Shown in pieces: positions 1 to 10,789 of a stretch of DNA of 64,000 nucleotides. Within the stretch, counting starts at the first letter, position 1, and every line of letters begins with the position of its first letter. The stretch is taken from the NCBI GenBank assembly GCA_030844895.1, contig CM061233.1, forward strand, positions 37,823,083-37,887,082, written 5' to 3'. Origin of the DNA: Ambrosia x helenae (Eukaryota > Streptophyta > Magnoliopsida > Asterales > Asteraceae). A program made the position numbers and the translations under genes. The notes under the pieces were generated by a model that saw only the letters and a list, made by a program, of their open reading frames with translations, did no database searches and was not told where the DNA came from.

Positions 1-354
1 CCAGAAATCTTTGCTAAAGGTTTCTTGAATGCTGATGCCTGTTGAGCTATCTTCTTGGCTATACGTTCGGCTAGAAATGGATACCATTTAGCATATAACC
101 TCATTATACGCTTTGTTCTACACTTTGCATCTTTAGCCTTCTTGAGTATATCTTCATCGAAATCTGGTAAACTGGTGTTCTGGTTGCTGAAGCAATATTC
201 TGGATATTCCTCGTTCGTGATATCTTCCATTTCAACTTCATTATGACGAGGATCCAGTTCTGGAGGAGTATGGCAAGCACTGGAAGTTTCTCCAAGTGTA
301 ATACCGAATATCTTCGCCATATCTTTTCTATACAGTTCTGGTGGTATCTCACCT
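1..354 (-). pseudogene. Fragment of copia accessory (env-like) ORF, second copy of the A/B junction
   Basis: Read on the minus strand, this encodes a broken piece of the long accessory protein found downstream of RNase H in SIRE-type copia elements. The stretch around the FGITLGE and EYPEYCFSNQNTSLPD motifs matches the better copy at 7093-7555 along its length, with scattered substitutions. It is cut by the window edge and has no usable start. On its right it abuts a copia LTR at exactly the point where the copy at 7555/7556 does, so both derive from one nested insertion. The function of this protein family is unknown. Confidence 0.7.
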
Positions 355-846
355 TATAAGATTGGATTTGGACAAAGAAACGTTTAGATCACACGAGTAT
401 TGACGTATCAGGTGCGGAAACCCTAATTGTCATGCAAAATGATAAAAACCGTAATCAAAACACAATAAGAATCATTTTTAACTTGTTTTCATTAACTTTA
501 GAAGATTGTAAAGCTTACAGACTTAAGTTAACAAAAACACACACACAAAGGTGTAAATGATCACTACTGGACACACACACTACTGACCAACAACTCTAGT
601 AACCGTCATCACCTACCACCTATATATAAAGGATTCCGTTTGACATATCGAGTTGTCGAACCAACTTGTTTGACCTTGACAAAGTACGAACCAACTAATA
701 ATAACTTCTTGTGACCTGACTAGACTTAGTTCGACCAGTCGATTACCCGAACCAAACACAGAAAAACTTATAAACTTAAAAATTTTAGAAAAATGTCATT
801 TGGCAATCCGAAAGCTATATATGCATGTATGAAATATGCATCTACA
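355..846 (-). repeat. Copia (element A family) LTR, second copy
   Basis: On the minus strand the LTR opens with TGTAGATGCAT just after a polypurine run (AAAAGGGGGAGCT, 847-859). It contains a TATA-like CTATATATAAAGG region near 618-632 and a conserved GGTTTCCGCACC stretch before its end. It matches 7556-8046. The flanking bases 350-354 read CACCT, the same 5 bp found beside A's other LTR at 21678-21682. LTRs carry promoter and polyadenylation signals for the element; this copy stands with only fragments of its element. Confidence 0.75.
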
Positions 847-1365
847 AGCTCCCCCTTTTCTGTAGCGCTCTGATTATTTGTTCTTGTTCACATGCTACAA
901 AAACTTAACCCTTTCTTTCGCCATCTTCATCTATCCGACTTCTTTCACTTGTAACAGTTTCTTCAACTTCAAAGCATGTTTCCTAAGCAACCCCTTGTAA
1001 TCACAACCTACATTCACCTCAAATGTAAAGCAAAACTTGACAATGGCTTGCAATCTACATGCTTGTTTAATGTCAAGTGCGTTGAAGTGAATCGGATTAA
1101 AGTATAGCGTCTCAATGTCATTCTTCGAACAATTTATCAACTACATATGGTCAATTATCCTTAACTTCCTGAACAACTTCGTCTTGTCCTTGTTGTCCAT
1201 GACAATTACTTTTTCAGTCGCTCCCTAATCATAATACCAGAAAGCAAAATTCTTGCTAATGTCTTGTTCCATCGGCATTTAGGGAATTTTCTTCATGCAA
1301 GTCGGCGGCTTATAGTTTAACGTCACATACGGAAGTTTGTTTTCTGGGTTGATCTTCTTGTGAAC
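847..1365 (-). pseudogene. C-terminal part of copia accessory ORF (element A type), truncated
   Basis: The minus-strand frame at 931-1140 carries INCSKNDIETLYFNPIHF and continues into a lysine-rich tail. It is the counterpart of the C-terminus of the A accessory protein around 8212-8400 and preserves more of the tail. Upstream codons match A until about 1365. There the similarity stops abruptly at an ACTATA motif, where a gypsy LTR begins. There is no start codon and no function can be assigned; it is a broken remnant. Confidence 0.65.
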
Positions 1366-1986
1366 TATATATAAAGTGAGCCTTGGATGATCAATTTATT
1401 TCACACCACACACTAACTCACTCCCTAAACACACACGCACACTCAATCTCTCCTTAGTTACCAAGCTCACCTAGTATTGTATGGACATCCATCCTCGCTT
1501 TTGTTTCTATGGTTAATATTTATCTTCATACACTAGTCTTAGTTCATTTACATACTAGTGTTCACCCACACTTATGATATAGATTCCATGTTTAAGCATA
1601 CACTACGTTAGATCTTAACTTATAAAAACTAGTTTTATGAAAACACGTTGGAACTTAAGTAGATATGTATGTATGCGAGATGTATGTATGTATAAATATG
1701 TATGTTTTATAACTAGTACTAATATAATGAATTGTTTAACCCATAGGTGTACATATGTATGAAGGCAGAACATGTATGTGTGTACTTGTGAGTATATGCG
1801 CGTATATATATATGTGTGTAATAAGTATGTGTATGACAAAAATATAAACATAGGTGTTAATGTGTATGGAATACTGAGGTGCATATGTATATGGGTATGT
1901 ATGTAGAAGTGTAGTCTCATGGACATGAAATAACAATGGTTATGTAATGGAATACACATGTATAGTTATATATATGTATGTACGCG

Positions 1987-2086
1987 TATGTATGTATGTA
2001 TGTATGTATGTATGTATGTATGTATGTATGTATGTATGTATGTATGTATGTATGTATGTATGTATGTATGTATGTATGTATGTATG
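1987..2086. repeat. (TATG)n microsatellite
   Basis: About 25 uninterrupted TATG units, with degenerate GTAT-rich sequence on its left from about 1660. It lies inside the truncated gypsy LTR. The apparent reading frames with Ile-His-Thr-Tyr runs are products of this repeat and are not genes. Confidence 0.95.
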
Positions 2087-2421
2087 GATACACATATATA
2101 GGTGATGCTTGTGTGTACACATGATATGGATCAAGTATAGTTGTAAATTATGCATCACGTTTTAAACAAAAAGCCATATGTTTTATAACTAATAATATGT
2201 GTTAGAAACCAAGATCTATTTTCCTATCAAAACTACTATTTTCAAGCAACATAAATGTCACCAAGTGTAACTAAACTAAAGTATCACACGAGTTTGGGTG
2301 AATCATGAGTACGATGGACCTTTTCGATAAATCTAAGGTATCCATGCATGTATATAGGACATATAAGTCGGGATACCTAGTTGTCAGACATACACACTTG
2401 CTAGACTACACACAGACTTGA

Positions 2422-2900
2422 GTGAGTTTTTCACGACCCTTTTTTACTGTTTTATATTTTGGGGAAAAGCATGCATTGTTTACTAGTTTTTGAATGAATT
2501 CCTAGTAGACCAGTGTACATTAGACGATATGCTTAGAGTACTCACTAAAGCCCTCGTATATTTAGTTACCGTAACCATTAGCTATGAATTTAGCCTAGAA
2601 ACACTTGAATAGATCTATTGGGTTGACACCCTCACTCTTGGTTAGTCGCTCTAACCGGATACATACGACATAAGAGTGATTGCATTTCTTTTATGATGAT
2701 ACATTCCGTTTATTGTGCGATGTGCGAGGCACCACTCGTCAAGGTTTGGTTATGGACTCATGATGGTTTATCATCATTGCTCTTAGCTAGACAAATGATG
2801 GGTCATTGTAGGATTTTATTAAACTTTACATTTTTGTTTATCTCAAAACCCGTGAACTCACAAACATTTTTTTGACAAAGTTTTTTTTCATATTTTTTAG
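2422..2900 (+). promoter_or_regulatory. Intron-like module in gypsy LTR
   Basis: A donor-like GA|GTGAGTTTTT starts at 2422 and a pyrimidine-rich acceptor TATTTTTTAG ends at 2900, giving 479 nt. In between are the AGATCTATTGGG box (2612) and GTGAACTCACAAAC (about 2850). The same order and spacing occur in four other LTR families in this window. Splicing itself is not demonstrated. Confidence 0.45.
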
Positions 2901-3140
2901 GTAACTAAGCTATGGATGGAACTTGGCATATGTTTGGGCATTCATTCACGACTATCACTTTTGGTGTTTTCAAAACTTTTGATCCCGTGTTGGGTTTTAA
3001 ACTGTATCTTTTGATGGTTGTTGTTATCGAACATGTTTGGTACTTTTATTATTAAATAAAAATGAATGTTTGCTCGAATCTTGTGCTCGAAAATCTTTCG
3101 TGGTTGCACCCCGTGTTTCCGCCTAGGCTGGGTGTGGCAT

Positions 3141-3859
3141 GATATATTAGATTTATATATAATATTAACTTTTACATAGAATATGAAAATTATAAATTAA
3201 CAAAGAACTAACCTCACAATTTGAAGTTAGATTCAGGTCCATGGCTATTTGTTTTAGCAAATGAAATAGGTGTGTATTATGTATTTATTGGATAAACTCT
3301 AGTAGTGCATTTTAGAGTTTAATTTTAAAACTGTTTCTTACTAGATTCAATATAAGATTTTTCACCCATTTAAATTAGGAAGGTTTGTTGATAAAAAAAT
3401 ATCTAATTAGCTATTTAAAAAAATATTTGACATGCTTTTATATTTTATGTTGTTAAACTTGTAAAAAGAAGCCTAAAAAATAGGAAACTTTGTTGAGAAT
3501 ATCCACAAGTGTCTCTCTTTGTGTTGTGTTTATGATAAAAAAATTTGTTTAATAACAATTATCATAGTATTGTTAATAGCTATACACTTATAATTATGAT
3601 AATAAAAACTACTATATAACATTAAATTAGCTTATAAACTTTTAATCTATATAAACTTATCGATGCATGACTTTTTTTATGATTAAAAAACGAGTGGCCA
3701 GCAAAAACTATTATAATATTGTTAATATCAACACACTAAAAATTATACTAATAAAAAACAATTATATAACATTTAGTTTGCTTTTTAATGATATAATCTA
3801 TATAAACAACTAAACTAGATTCGTCATATAGTTTGCATTTGGGAAAATAAGTTCAGTTA
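3141..3859. other. AT-rich intergenic DNA
   Basis: About 720 bp of AT-rich sequence with short repeated phrases such as AATTATnATAATAAAAA. I see no supported coding region and no LTR or terminal repeat. The last three bases (TTA, 3857-3859) are the left target duplication of the following MITE. Confidence 0.6.
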
Positions 3860-4715
3860 GGTGCTGTTTGTTTTTTGCTCAAAAGCACTTCTGACCTCTT
3901 TTGTCTGCACCACGCAGACGCGCGCAAACGTTTGGGGTCTGCAAATTGTTTGTTTTTTGGAAGACCTTTCACTCAAAAAGGTCTTCCTGACATCTTCTTG
4001 GTGCAGATTTGTTCCAAAGTCTTCTAAGGTCTTCAAGGTCTTCTCCACTTCTCTTCTCCTCACTCACCACCACCACCACCACGGTCCACCACCACCAACC
4101 ACGGTCCACCACTACCACCACCGTCCACCACCACCTACCACCTTCCATCACCACCACCACGGTCCACCACCACGGTCCACCACCACCACCACCACCCACC
4201 ACCACGATCCACCACCACCATCACCACCGTCAACCACCACCTACCACCTTCCATCACCACCACCACGGTCCACCACCACCACCACCCACCACCACGGTCC
4301 ACCACCACCCACCACCACCACAGTCCACCACCACCACCACCACCACAGTCCACCACCACCACCACCAACCACGGTTCACCACCACCTACCACGGTCCACC
4401 ACCACCACCGTCCACCACCACCTACCACGGTCCACCACCGTCCACCATCACAACCACCCACTACCACCACCGTCCACCATCACCACCACCCACCACCACC
4501 ACCGTCCACCACCACCACCACCGTCTACCACAGACTGCTGTAAAAAAATCAGTTTATTTAAATTTCAGTTTATTTCAGCAGCCTGCAGACATTAACAAAC
4601 AAACAGTCTTCTTCTTGCAGACTGTAGACCTTTGGTCCACCTCTTCTCCTGCAGATGTCTGCAGATGTGGTCCACAGACTACAGACCTTTTCATGCAGAA
4701 AAAATAAACAGCACC
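3860..4715 (+). mobile_element. PIF/Harbinger-like MITE with internal CCA expansion
   Basis: The left end GGTGCTGTTTGTTTTTT and the reverse complement of the right end GGTGCTGTTTATTTTTT agree at 16 of 17 bases. Both sides are flanked by TTA (3857-3859 and 4716-4718). A 3-bp TTA/TAA duplication with G-rich terminal repeats is typical of PIF/Harbinger (Tourist-like) elements. No transposase is encoded, so the element is non-autonomous. Near the left end lies a perfect 11-bp hairpin, GGAAGACCTTT and its complement (3959-3987). Most of the centre is a CCA/TGG repeat, unusual for this class. Long His/Pro/Thr and Val/Gly/Trp frames here are repeat artefacts. Confidence 0.75.
4061..4535. repeat. (CCA)n trinucleotide-rich tract
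   Basis: About 475 bp of imperfect CCACCA units with interspersed CGGTCCACC and TACCACC variants, entirely inside the MITE. The repeating GGTCCACCACCACC phrase suggests expansion of a short seed by slippage. Confidence 0.95.
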
Positions 4716-5109
4716 TTAGTGATTAATATCTGTATGCTAAGGCAATAATCACTTTTACAAAAGGCATTTCTTTTTTATGGATTTCAATCCACACATCGAT
4801 ATTGACTAAGACAAAAATCGAAACGCTAATAACAATAAGCAGGTCGTCATGGTATTTTTGAATGTTTTTAAAATATAATAGTTTTAAAGTTATGATAGAA
4901 TTAAATAAAAGTATTTTAATTTTGTAGGGGAGAAGAGAAAAATGTAAATACTAACTAAAAATTAGGGAATTAAAGTGTAACTAAGATAGGGTTTAAAGTG
5001 TAAATAGTGTATGAATGACTATTTTACCCTCATTTCAGAGTTATTAATGAAAAATTTGTTCTTAACTTTTTGGTATCTTAAACTACCCATCTCTCATGCA
5101 TTATAATAT

Positions 5110-5110
<1 letters not shown>
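4716..5110. other. AT-rich intergenic DNA
   Basis: Begins with the TTA target duplication of the MITE. It continues as AT-rich sequence with no supported gene and ends at a TG/TA microsatellite that opens the next inverted-repeat element. Confidence 0.55.
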
Positions 5111-5143
<33 letters not shown>

Positions 5144-5875
5144 AAGAGAGAGAGAGGATGGTTCAATAGAAATCTTATTTTATTGAGAGAACTAAATAAA
5201 ACTCATAACTAAATGCAAACAAAATTAATAAAAAAATCATAACTCAAGAAAAAAGCTAGAAAATGAGTTTGGAACTTCTCTTTCCCATGTAATCCACACT
5301 CAGTAAAAATATATAAAAAAAACTAAAAAACGCTACTACATATGTGTAGTATAACCCAATAACCTAAACTCCTCACCAAAAATCTAATTCCACAACCCCC
5401 CCCCCCCCGGCGCCGCCGCCCCGCCCCCGCCCCCCACCTCCACCCCACCCACCGCTTACCAAAAATCATAATCCCCACCGCCCTAACCAAAAACCTACCC
5501 ACCCCCGCCCCCCACCCCCACCAGATACCTAAACCCACCCTACTCACCCTTACCCCATCTCAAAAACCTAAACCTTAGAAGCAAAAAAAAAAAAAAAAAA
5601 AAAAAAACCCTAAAAGCTGAACTAATCCCAAAAGCTTAACTAGACATTTACTACACATGTGCATTAGAATTTGCATTTTTTTTATTTTTTATTTATTTAT
5701 TTTTTAACGGGGATGACATGGGAAAGAAAAGCTCTGAACCAATTTTCTAGTTTTTTACTTAATTTTGAGTTATGATTTTTTTTTAATTTAAGTAAGAGTT
5801 TTCTAGTTCTCTTCCTTACTATGAGTTTTCTATTGAAACTCCCCCCCCCCCCCACACACACACACACATACATAC
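5111..5875. mobile_element. Foldback element with about 240-bp inverted arms
   Basis: The left arm (about 5111-5355) and the reverse complement of the right arm (about 5640-5875) share ordered blocks: a GTGTGTGT run, TTCAATAGAAA, AAAAAATCATAACTCAA, CTAGAAAAT, CTTTCCCATGTnATCC and ACATGTGTAGTA. This is a long terminal inverted repeat or foldback structure. The core (5356-5639) holds a C-rich tract and a run of 25 A. No coding frame is present. Long arms would fit a Mutator-like non-autonomous element, but I could not fix a target duplication, so the class is left open. Confidence 0.6.
5396..5525 (-). repeat. C-rich (minus-strand G-rich) tract
   Basis: Dense runs of C on the plus strand, beginning with 13 consecutive C. 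The minus strand has many G runs of 3 or more within short distances, the pattern expected for G-quadruplex formation. It occupies the loop of the surrounding foldback element. Confidence 0.7.
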
Positions 5876-5939
5876 CCTCTAGAACCCCAAACGTCTTTGA
5901 GCAACGATTCGATTGACCCCCCGTTTATTTTTTGTCCTT

Positions 5940-6545
5940 ATTATGATTGATATTGAATGTTGAATTTTATGTCATGCGATTTTTATAACTCATTATCGCA
6001 CGTTCTGATATATGTGATTTTTATACGATCGATTTTGAACAATCCAACAATCACAGACTAACACGTCTAGAGTGCGGAATCCTTTATAAGCAGTTTATAT
6101 AACAAACACAATAATGAGATGCCAAAAACACACACAATATGGTTTCAAAGTCGTTTTTCTATTCAAACAGAGCGAGAGTGCGATAATACCGACTAACATA
6201 CCCGAAACCCTAGAGAAAACTAAGAGAATGTTTGGTGTGATAGTTGAGAATGATTAGGGAAATGATTGGGGTATTTATACGCCCACCTAGTCAGCCTAAG
6301 GCCCATGGGGTGACTAGGTCATACGCTAGGCGACTATGAATCATAGTCGCCTGATATTCACATGATTATCCCCATACTCATGCCAAATACCATACGACTA
6401 GCAAATCTAGTCGTGTAAAAGTTTCATACTCGCCCATCGAGCCCTAATCAGCCTATAATCAAACAAAATACGTATAAACATATAAAAAACAACCAATAAA
6501 CACCTATACTAGGCTAGGGACGTCTATACATCATGTACTAATAGA
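5940..6545 (-). repeat. 3' LTR of copia element B (approximate ends)
   Basis: On the minus strand a polypurine run CCAAGGGGGAGTC (about 6548-6560) is followed by an LTR start resembling the other copia LTRs here (TTAGTACATGATG, TG lost). A TATA box CGTATAAATACCCC lies near 6275, and the usual GGATTCCGCACTC stretch near 6075. It directly follows the end of the B accessory frame. The distal end (around 5940) is only approximate. It overlaps no gene. Confidence 0.55.
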
Positions 6546-6689
6546 CTCCCCCTTGGACCTAGCCAGTATATCTTCAAAAAGTTTTTAAAACTGCTGCAAT
6601 CTTCATTAGCAACCTTTGATATTCTATTATTGAGCAATCCGGATTCTTCCAATCTTCTACCAGTCATAACCCGCATTGATCTTGGAAGC

Positions 6690-7555
6690 AAAGAAGAATC
6701 GGATCACTCGCTAAAACTTCAAAGCTTGATCAGCATTTGGATCTAGGAAATGAATTGGATGATTATAGAGAGTAGCCATATCTTCTTCGGACAAATTGAT
6801 TAGCCACATTGGATCCCAGGCTTGAAGTTTGCTGCAGGCCTTTGGAGCATTCTCGAGCCCTATCACTACTTCGGTCATCAGATATTCGTAATACCAGAAC
6901 CAGAACTTTGGATGAAAATCTTGTGTGTCCAGATGGGGTTTCCGGTCTTCAGGTGCAGTTCCTTAGTCTTGTAAGACTACAAATATTGTGGCGTGAATGT
7001 TTTCCATCCAGCTTGGCTCTCTCTCCACAGGATGTTGACAAATGAATCAAACCCGGACACTTCTAATAATATAGCGGCTGATGATGTTGTTCCTAATCCT
7101 GTTGATGAGTTAGCGGTTGATGATTGAAGTAAAGTAGTCCGCCTTTCCACTTGATACTGAACACTTTCACATGCTCTAGGTAAGCCCAACTCAGAATATT
7201 CCCAGATATCTCTGCTAAATGTTTCTTGAATATTGATGCCTGTTGAGCTGTTTTCTTTGCTGCACGTTCGGCTAGAGATGGATACCATTTAGCATACAAC
7301 CTCATTATACGCTTTATTCTAGACTTTGCATCTTCAGCCTTCATGAGCATATCTTCATCAAGATCTGGTAAACTGGTGTTCTGGTTGCTGAAGCAATATT
7401 CTGGATATTCCTCGTTGGTGATATCTTCCATTTCAACTTCTTTATGATGAGGATCCGGTTCTAGAGGAGTATAGCAAGTACTGGAAGTTTCTCCAAGTGT
7501 AATACCGAATATCTTCACCATATCTTTTCTATACAGTTCTAGTGGTATCTAACCT
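6690..7555 (-). pseudogene. 3' half of the accessory (env-like) ORF of copia element B
   Basis: The minus-strand frame at 7093-7521 carries FGITLGE, MEDITNEEYPEYCF and LPDLDEDMLMKAEDAKSR. These align with GITFEAL, EIKDILHEEYPMYY and VPFVDESVLREAEK of the A accessory protein. Further down, DPMWLINLSEEDMATLY (about 6700-6815) matches the A C-terminus DPIWLINCSKNDIVTLC. Frameshifts break the middle. This is the continuation of B's reading frame: the preceding coiled-coil and acidic half lies at 21683-22177, on the other side of inserted element A. The role of the family is unknown, though it is often compared to env. Confidence 0.65.
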
Positions 7556-8046
7556 TGTATGATCGGATTTGGACAAAGAAACGTTTTGAAAACAAGAGTA
7601 TTGACGTATTAGGTGCGGAAACCCTATTTGTCATGCAAAATGATAAAAACCGTAATCAAAACACACTATGAATCATTTTCGACTTGTTTTCATTAAAATT
7701 AGAAGATTATAAAGCTTTCAGACTCAAGTTCACAAAAACACACATACAAAGGTATATTGATCACTACTGGACACACACACTACTGACCAACAACTCTAAT
7801 AACTGTTACCACCTACCACCTATATATAAAGGATTCCATTCGACATATCGAGTGGTCGAACCAACTTGTTTGACCTTGACGAAGTACAAATCAACTAATA
7901 ATAACTTCATTCGACCTGACTAGACTTTGTTCGACCAGTCGACTACCCGAACCAAACACAAAAAAACTTATAAACTTCAAAACTTCGGCAAACTATCATT
8001 TGGAAATCCGAAAGCTATAGACACATATATGAAATATGCATCTACA
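7556..8046 (-). repeat. 3' LTR of copia element A
   Basis: 491 bp, starting (minus strand) TGTAGATGCAT and ending GATCATACA. The TATA-like box CTTTATATATAGG is near 7820-7833. A GGTGGAGTT purine stretch sits immediately upstream. The beginning matches 21535-21677 (partial 5' LTR) and the whole matches 355-846. Several GTCGAA/TTCGACC motifs lie upstream of the TATA box. Confidence 0.75.
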
Positions 8047-9402
8047 AACTCCACCTTGTCTGTAGCTTAGATTATTTGTTCTTGTTCACATCCTGCACAA
8101 ACTTAAGCTTTTCTTTCGCCATCTTCGTCTTTCCGACTTCTTTCACTTGTAATGGTTTCTTCAACTACAAAGCATGTTTCCCAAGCAACCCCTTGTAATC
8201 ACAACCTGCATTCACCTCAATTCAAAGCAAATCTTGACAACGGCTTGAAATCTCCATGCTTGTTGAATGTCAAGTGCGTCAAAGTAAATCAGATTAAAGC
8301 ATAGCGTCACAATGTCATTCTTCGAACAATTTATCAACCATATAGGATCAAATATCCTTAACTTCCTGCACAACTTTGTCTTGTCCTCATTTTCCATGAC
8401 AATTACTGCTTCAGCCGCTCCACAATCATAATACCAGAAAGCAAACTTCTTGCTAATGTCTTGTCCGATCGGCATTAGGGGAATTTTCTTCATGCAAGTT
8501 GGCGGCTTATAGTTCAACGTCACATAAGGAAGTTTGTTTTCTGGGTTGATCTTCTTGTGAACTATACGATGAGGATACTGTGGCTTAAACATATCCCATT
8601 TCGTCAAGCTTTCTCTCGTAATCTTTTCAGCCATGTATTCAACCAATCCAGACGCACCAACCAGCTTGTGTTGACATACATCACATACGGCCCAGTAAGG
8701 AAGAGTTCTGATGTCATGGAAGTGACCGAAATACATAATACCTCGTTCCCACATGATACCGTTGCACCGAAGCCGAGTAAAGAATTTCCATGCTATAGCT
8801 CTGCCTTTGAATGCTTGATTATGATAGTAGAAGAAATCTCCCTGTATAGGCGGCTTTGTTCTACTTTCATCTGCTTCACGTAACCGTCTAAGATAGTTCA
8901 ATAATGCATCAGACTTCTTATCCACATCTGCTTTCTCACCTTCATCGGATAATAGTTCATCAACAATCTTCTTACCCCTCTCGTCTGCAACCTTTTCAGC
9001 TTCTCTCAGGACAGATTCATCAACAAATGGGACGCTTGTATTGTCTTTCACATTATAATACATTGGATACTCTTCATGCAAGATATCCTTAATTTCCACT
9101 TCGTAAAAGTCCACGTTTGAATCATCTGAATGATGTCCTGGTTCAACAACTGGTAAATCAGGAATCTCTTTCCTTTGTGTCAATGCTTCAAAAGTAATAC
9201 CAGCTTCTTGAGCTACACCATCAAGTATCTCTCTTGAAATTTCAACACTAACTTCACTATCCTCCAGTTCAGGTTCAGGATATTCAATGTAGTACTTCAT
9301 ATCATCATTAATGAATATATCCCTGAATCTGGCAGTGAATCTGGCCGAGACGTATCCTTTCTTCAACATCTTCTTCAAACGTTCTTTGTCAGCATTAGTC
9401 AT
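8047..9402 (-). pseudogene. Accessory (env-like) ORF of element A, C-terminal half
   Basis: A 396-codon open stretch (8212-9402), rich in charged residues. Notable blocks are DDMKYYIEYPEPELEDSE near residue 34, AGITFEAL near 87, EIKDILHEEYPMYY near 127, a conserved middle CNGIMWERGIMYFGHFHD near 232 and a WLINCSKND motif near 352. A CDVCQ pair occurs, but I see no zinc-finger pattern. I see no signal peptide or clear membrane segment in this part, which argues against a simple envelope protein. It is in frame with 9403-9702, separated by one stop, and the tail is cut relative to the copy at 931-1140. The biochemical role is unknown. Confidence 0.6.
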
Positions 9403-10109
9403 TTAACCTTTTCCTTTATCAGAACTAGAACCTGCTGACTTATCTTTCTTTTCTTTTTCTCTCGCTTCATATGAATACTTATTAACATCACCATCATTAT
9501 CATCATCAGAATCTGTTGATCCTTCAGCATCCTTATCTCTATCATCATTTCCACCATCACCATCTGAATTATCAAGATCAGAATCTTCATAATCCACCTT
9601 TTCCTTATCTTCTTCTTCTTCTTCTTCTTCCTCATCATCTTCATCATCAACATCTTTGAGTTGTGGTGCTATCTGATACAAATCTTCTATAATCTTCTTC
9701 ATTTTCTCATTTTATTTTTCTACAGCCACAATCCTCTTCTCATTCTTCGTATTGGACAACTGTAACTTTGAGTTCTCAATATGTAAGTTAGTAACCTCTT
9801 CTCTAACTTGCCTTGCCTTTCTTTAGATTTGATAACAATCTCAAGCATATCTTTCTCATTTTCTTTAATCTGTTTGATTTCACTTTCATGCTTTGAGAAG
9901 AACTTCATCATTTTGCTAATCTGTTGATTTACCAAGTTCATAGCATCTTCAAAAATTGTCACAGAAGGTTGTGAACTTGTTTTGGTTTGTGGTTTAGAAA
10001 ATGATGTAGGTTTGTTCAGACTGTATAAGATACTCTTCAAAGATTTTGATATTGTATCTGGATTCTGTTGTGTGGTTGATTCTATGGTTTTCTTCTTAGC
10101 AACTACCAC
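9403..10109 (-). pseudogene. Accessory ORF of element A, coiled-coil and acidic region
   Basis: The frame at 9720-10109 encodes a Ser/Thr-rich segment followed by a heptad-like helix (VNQQISKMMKFFSKHESEIK onward) that looks like a coiled coil. After a frameshift near 9710, the frame at 9403-9702 is extremely acidic (runs of Asp/Glu, then Lys-rich KEKKDKSAG). The same order, coiled coil then Asp/Glu run, occurs in element B at 21683-22177, so it is a conserved feature and not random low complexity. It continues into the frame at 9402 through a single stop. Confidence 0.55.
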
Positions 10110-10175
10110 CTCTTCAGTAACTTTTCTCTTCTTTATTTTGGGTTCTTTGGTTGTTGCGGATTTGTTGCTTGTTTG

Positions 10176-10784
10176 TTAAGTTGAAGTTGTACCTTTCAAT
10201 AGAACATCCTTCTCCTTCTGTCTTTTAGTTCTCTTAGTCTCCTTCTTTGACATAGTCTTAATGTGTCCACACTTTGTAGATTTTGCAGCAATCGGAGAAC
10301 CAAGAATATCAACATCTCCCTCAGTAATCAAATTCTCATCTTCTTCAACATAACCTCTACTGAGTTGTTCAGCAACTAACTCATCAACAGGATTAGGAAC
10401 AACATTATCACTAGTGGCCTTAGGATCTACTTCCTTATCAGAATCCTCTGACACCCATTCCTCTACAATTTTGGTGTCTTCATCAATCAGTAATGTTTTC
10501 TTCTTCCCTTTCCTCTTTGACACTGATGAACCCTCAATCTCTTTTCCATTCTTTGATTTTGCGCCTTTCTTGACAACATGTCGCTTCACTTTCTCTCCTT
10601 TCAGTATAGGAACCAATGGTGAATCAGAATTTGAATCACTTCCGTCATGTCTCCATTCATTATCATCAGGAGCGTTTAAACCAGTATTGATTAAATGTCC
10701 AAATAGCCTTCTATTTGGTGGTTTCTCTTCTTTTCCCTTATAAGTTGTCATTCTGTTCAATGTCATCTCGTTCATATGTTCATG
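10176..10784 (-). pseudogene. Accessory ORF of element A, basic/Ser-rich linker
   Basis: An open stretch of 199 codons, hydrophilic and rich in Lys, Ser, Asp and Glu, with clusters of basic residues (KRKGKKKTLL, KKETKRTKRQKEKD) that could act as nuclear-type basic signals. It is in the same frame as 9720-10109 with a stop at 10176. On its upstream side the frame is interrupted by the solo LTR at 10790-11271. The piece VVPNPVDEL also appears, inverted, on the plus strand near 7085-7115. Confidence 0.5.
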
Positions 10785-10789
10785 GTTGT

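Larger units (their letters stand above)
1366..3140 (+). repeat. 5'-truncated gypsy LTR (same family as element G1)
   Basis: The right end reads TTTCCGCCTAGGCTGGGTGTGGCA, close to the G1 LTR end. The internal box AGATCTATTGGGTTGACACCC followed by CTCTTGGTTAGTCGCTCTAACCGG (2612-2660) is the reverse complement of G1 LTR sequence near 36650-36695. The left end starts at a TATA box (CTATATATAAAG, about 1365-1376), so the upstream U3 is missing. A donor-like GTGAGTTTTT at 2422 and an acceptor-like TATTTTTTAG|GTAAC at 2900 bracket an intron-like stretch. A TATG microsatellite lies within. No internal region or second LTR adjoins it, so it is a fragment. Confidence 0.7.

Noticed and set aside
1615..2158. 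Overlapping frames with Ile-His-Thr-Tyr repeats
   Set aside because: Produced by the TATG microsatellite and degenerate flanks.
3861..4707. Long His/Pro/Thr-rich and Val/Gly/Trp-rich reading frames on both strands
   Set aside because: They are translations of the CCA/TGG repeat inside a MITE. All frames stay open because the repeat lacks stops, and no domain or codon pattern supports a gene.
5323..5547. Gly/Arg/Trp-rich minus-strand frame
   Set aside because: A consequence of the C-rich tract in the foldback loop.
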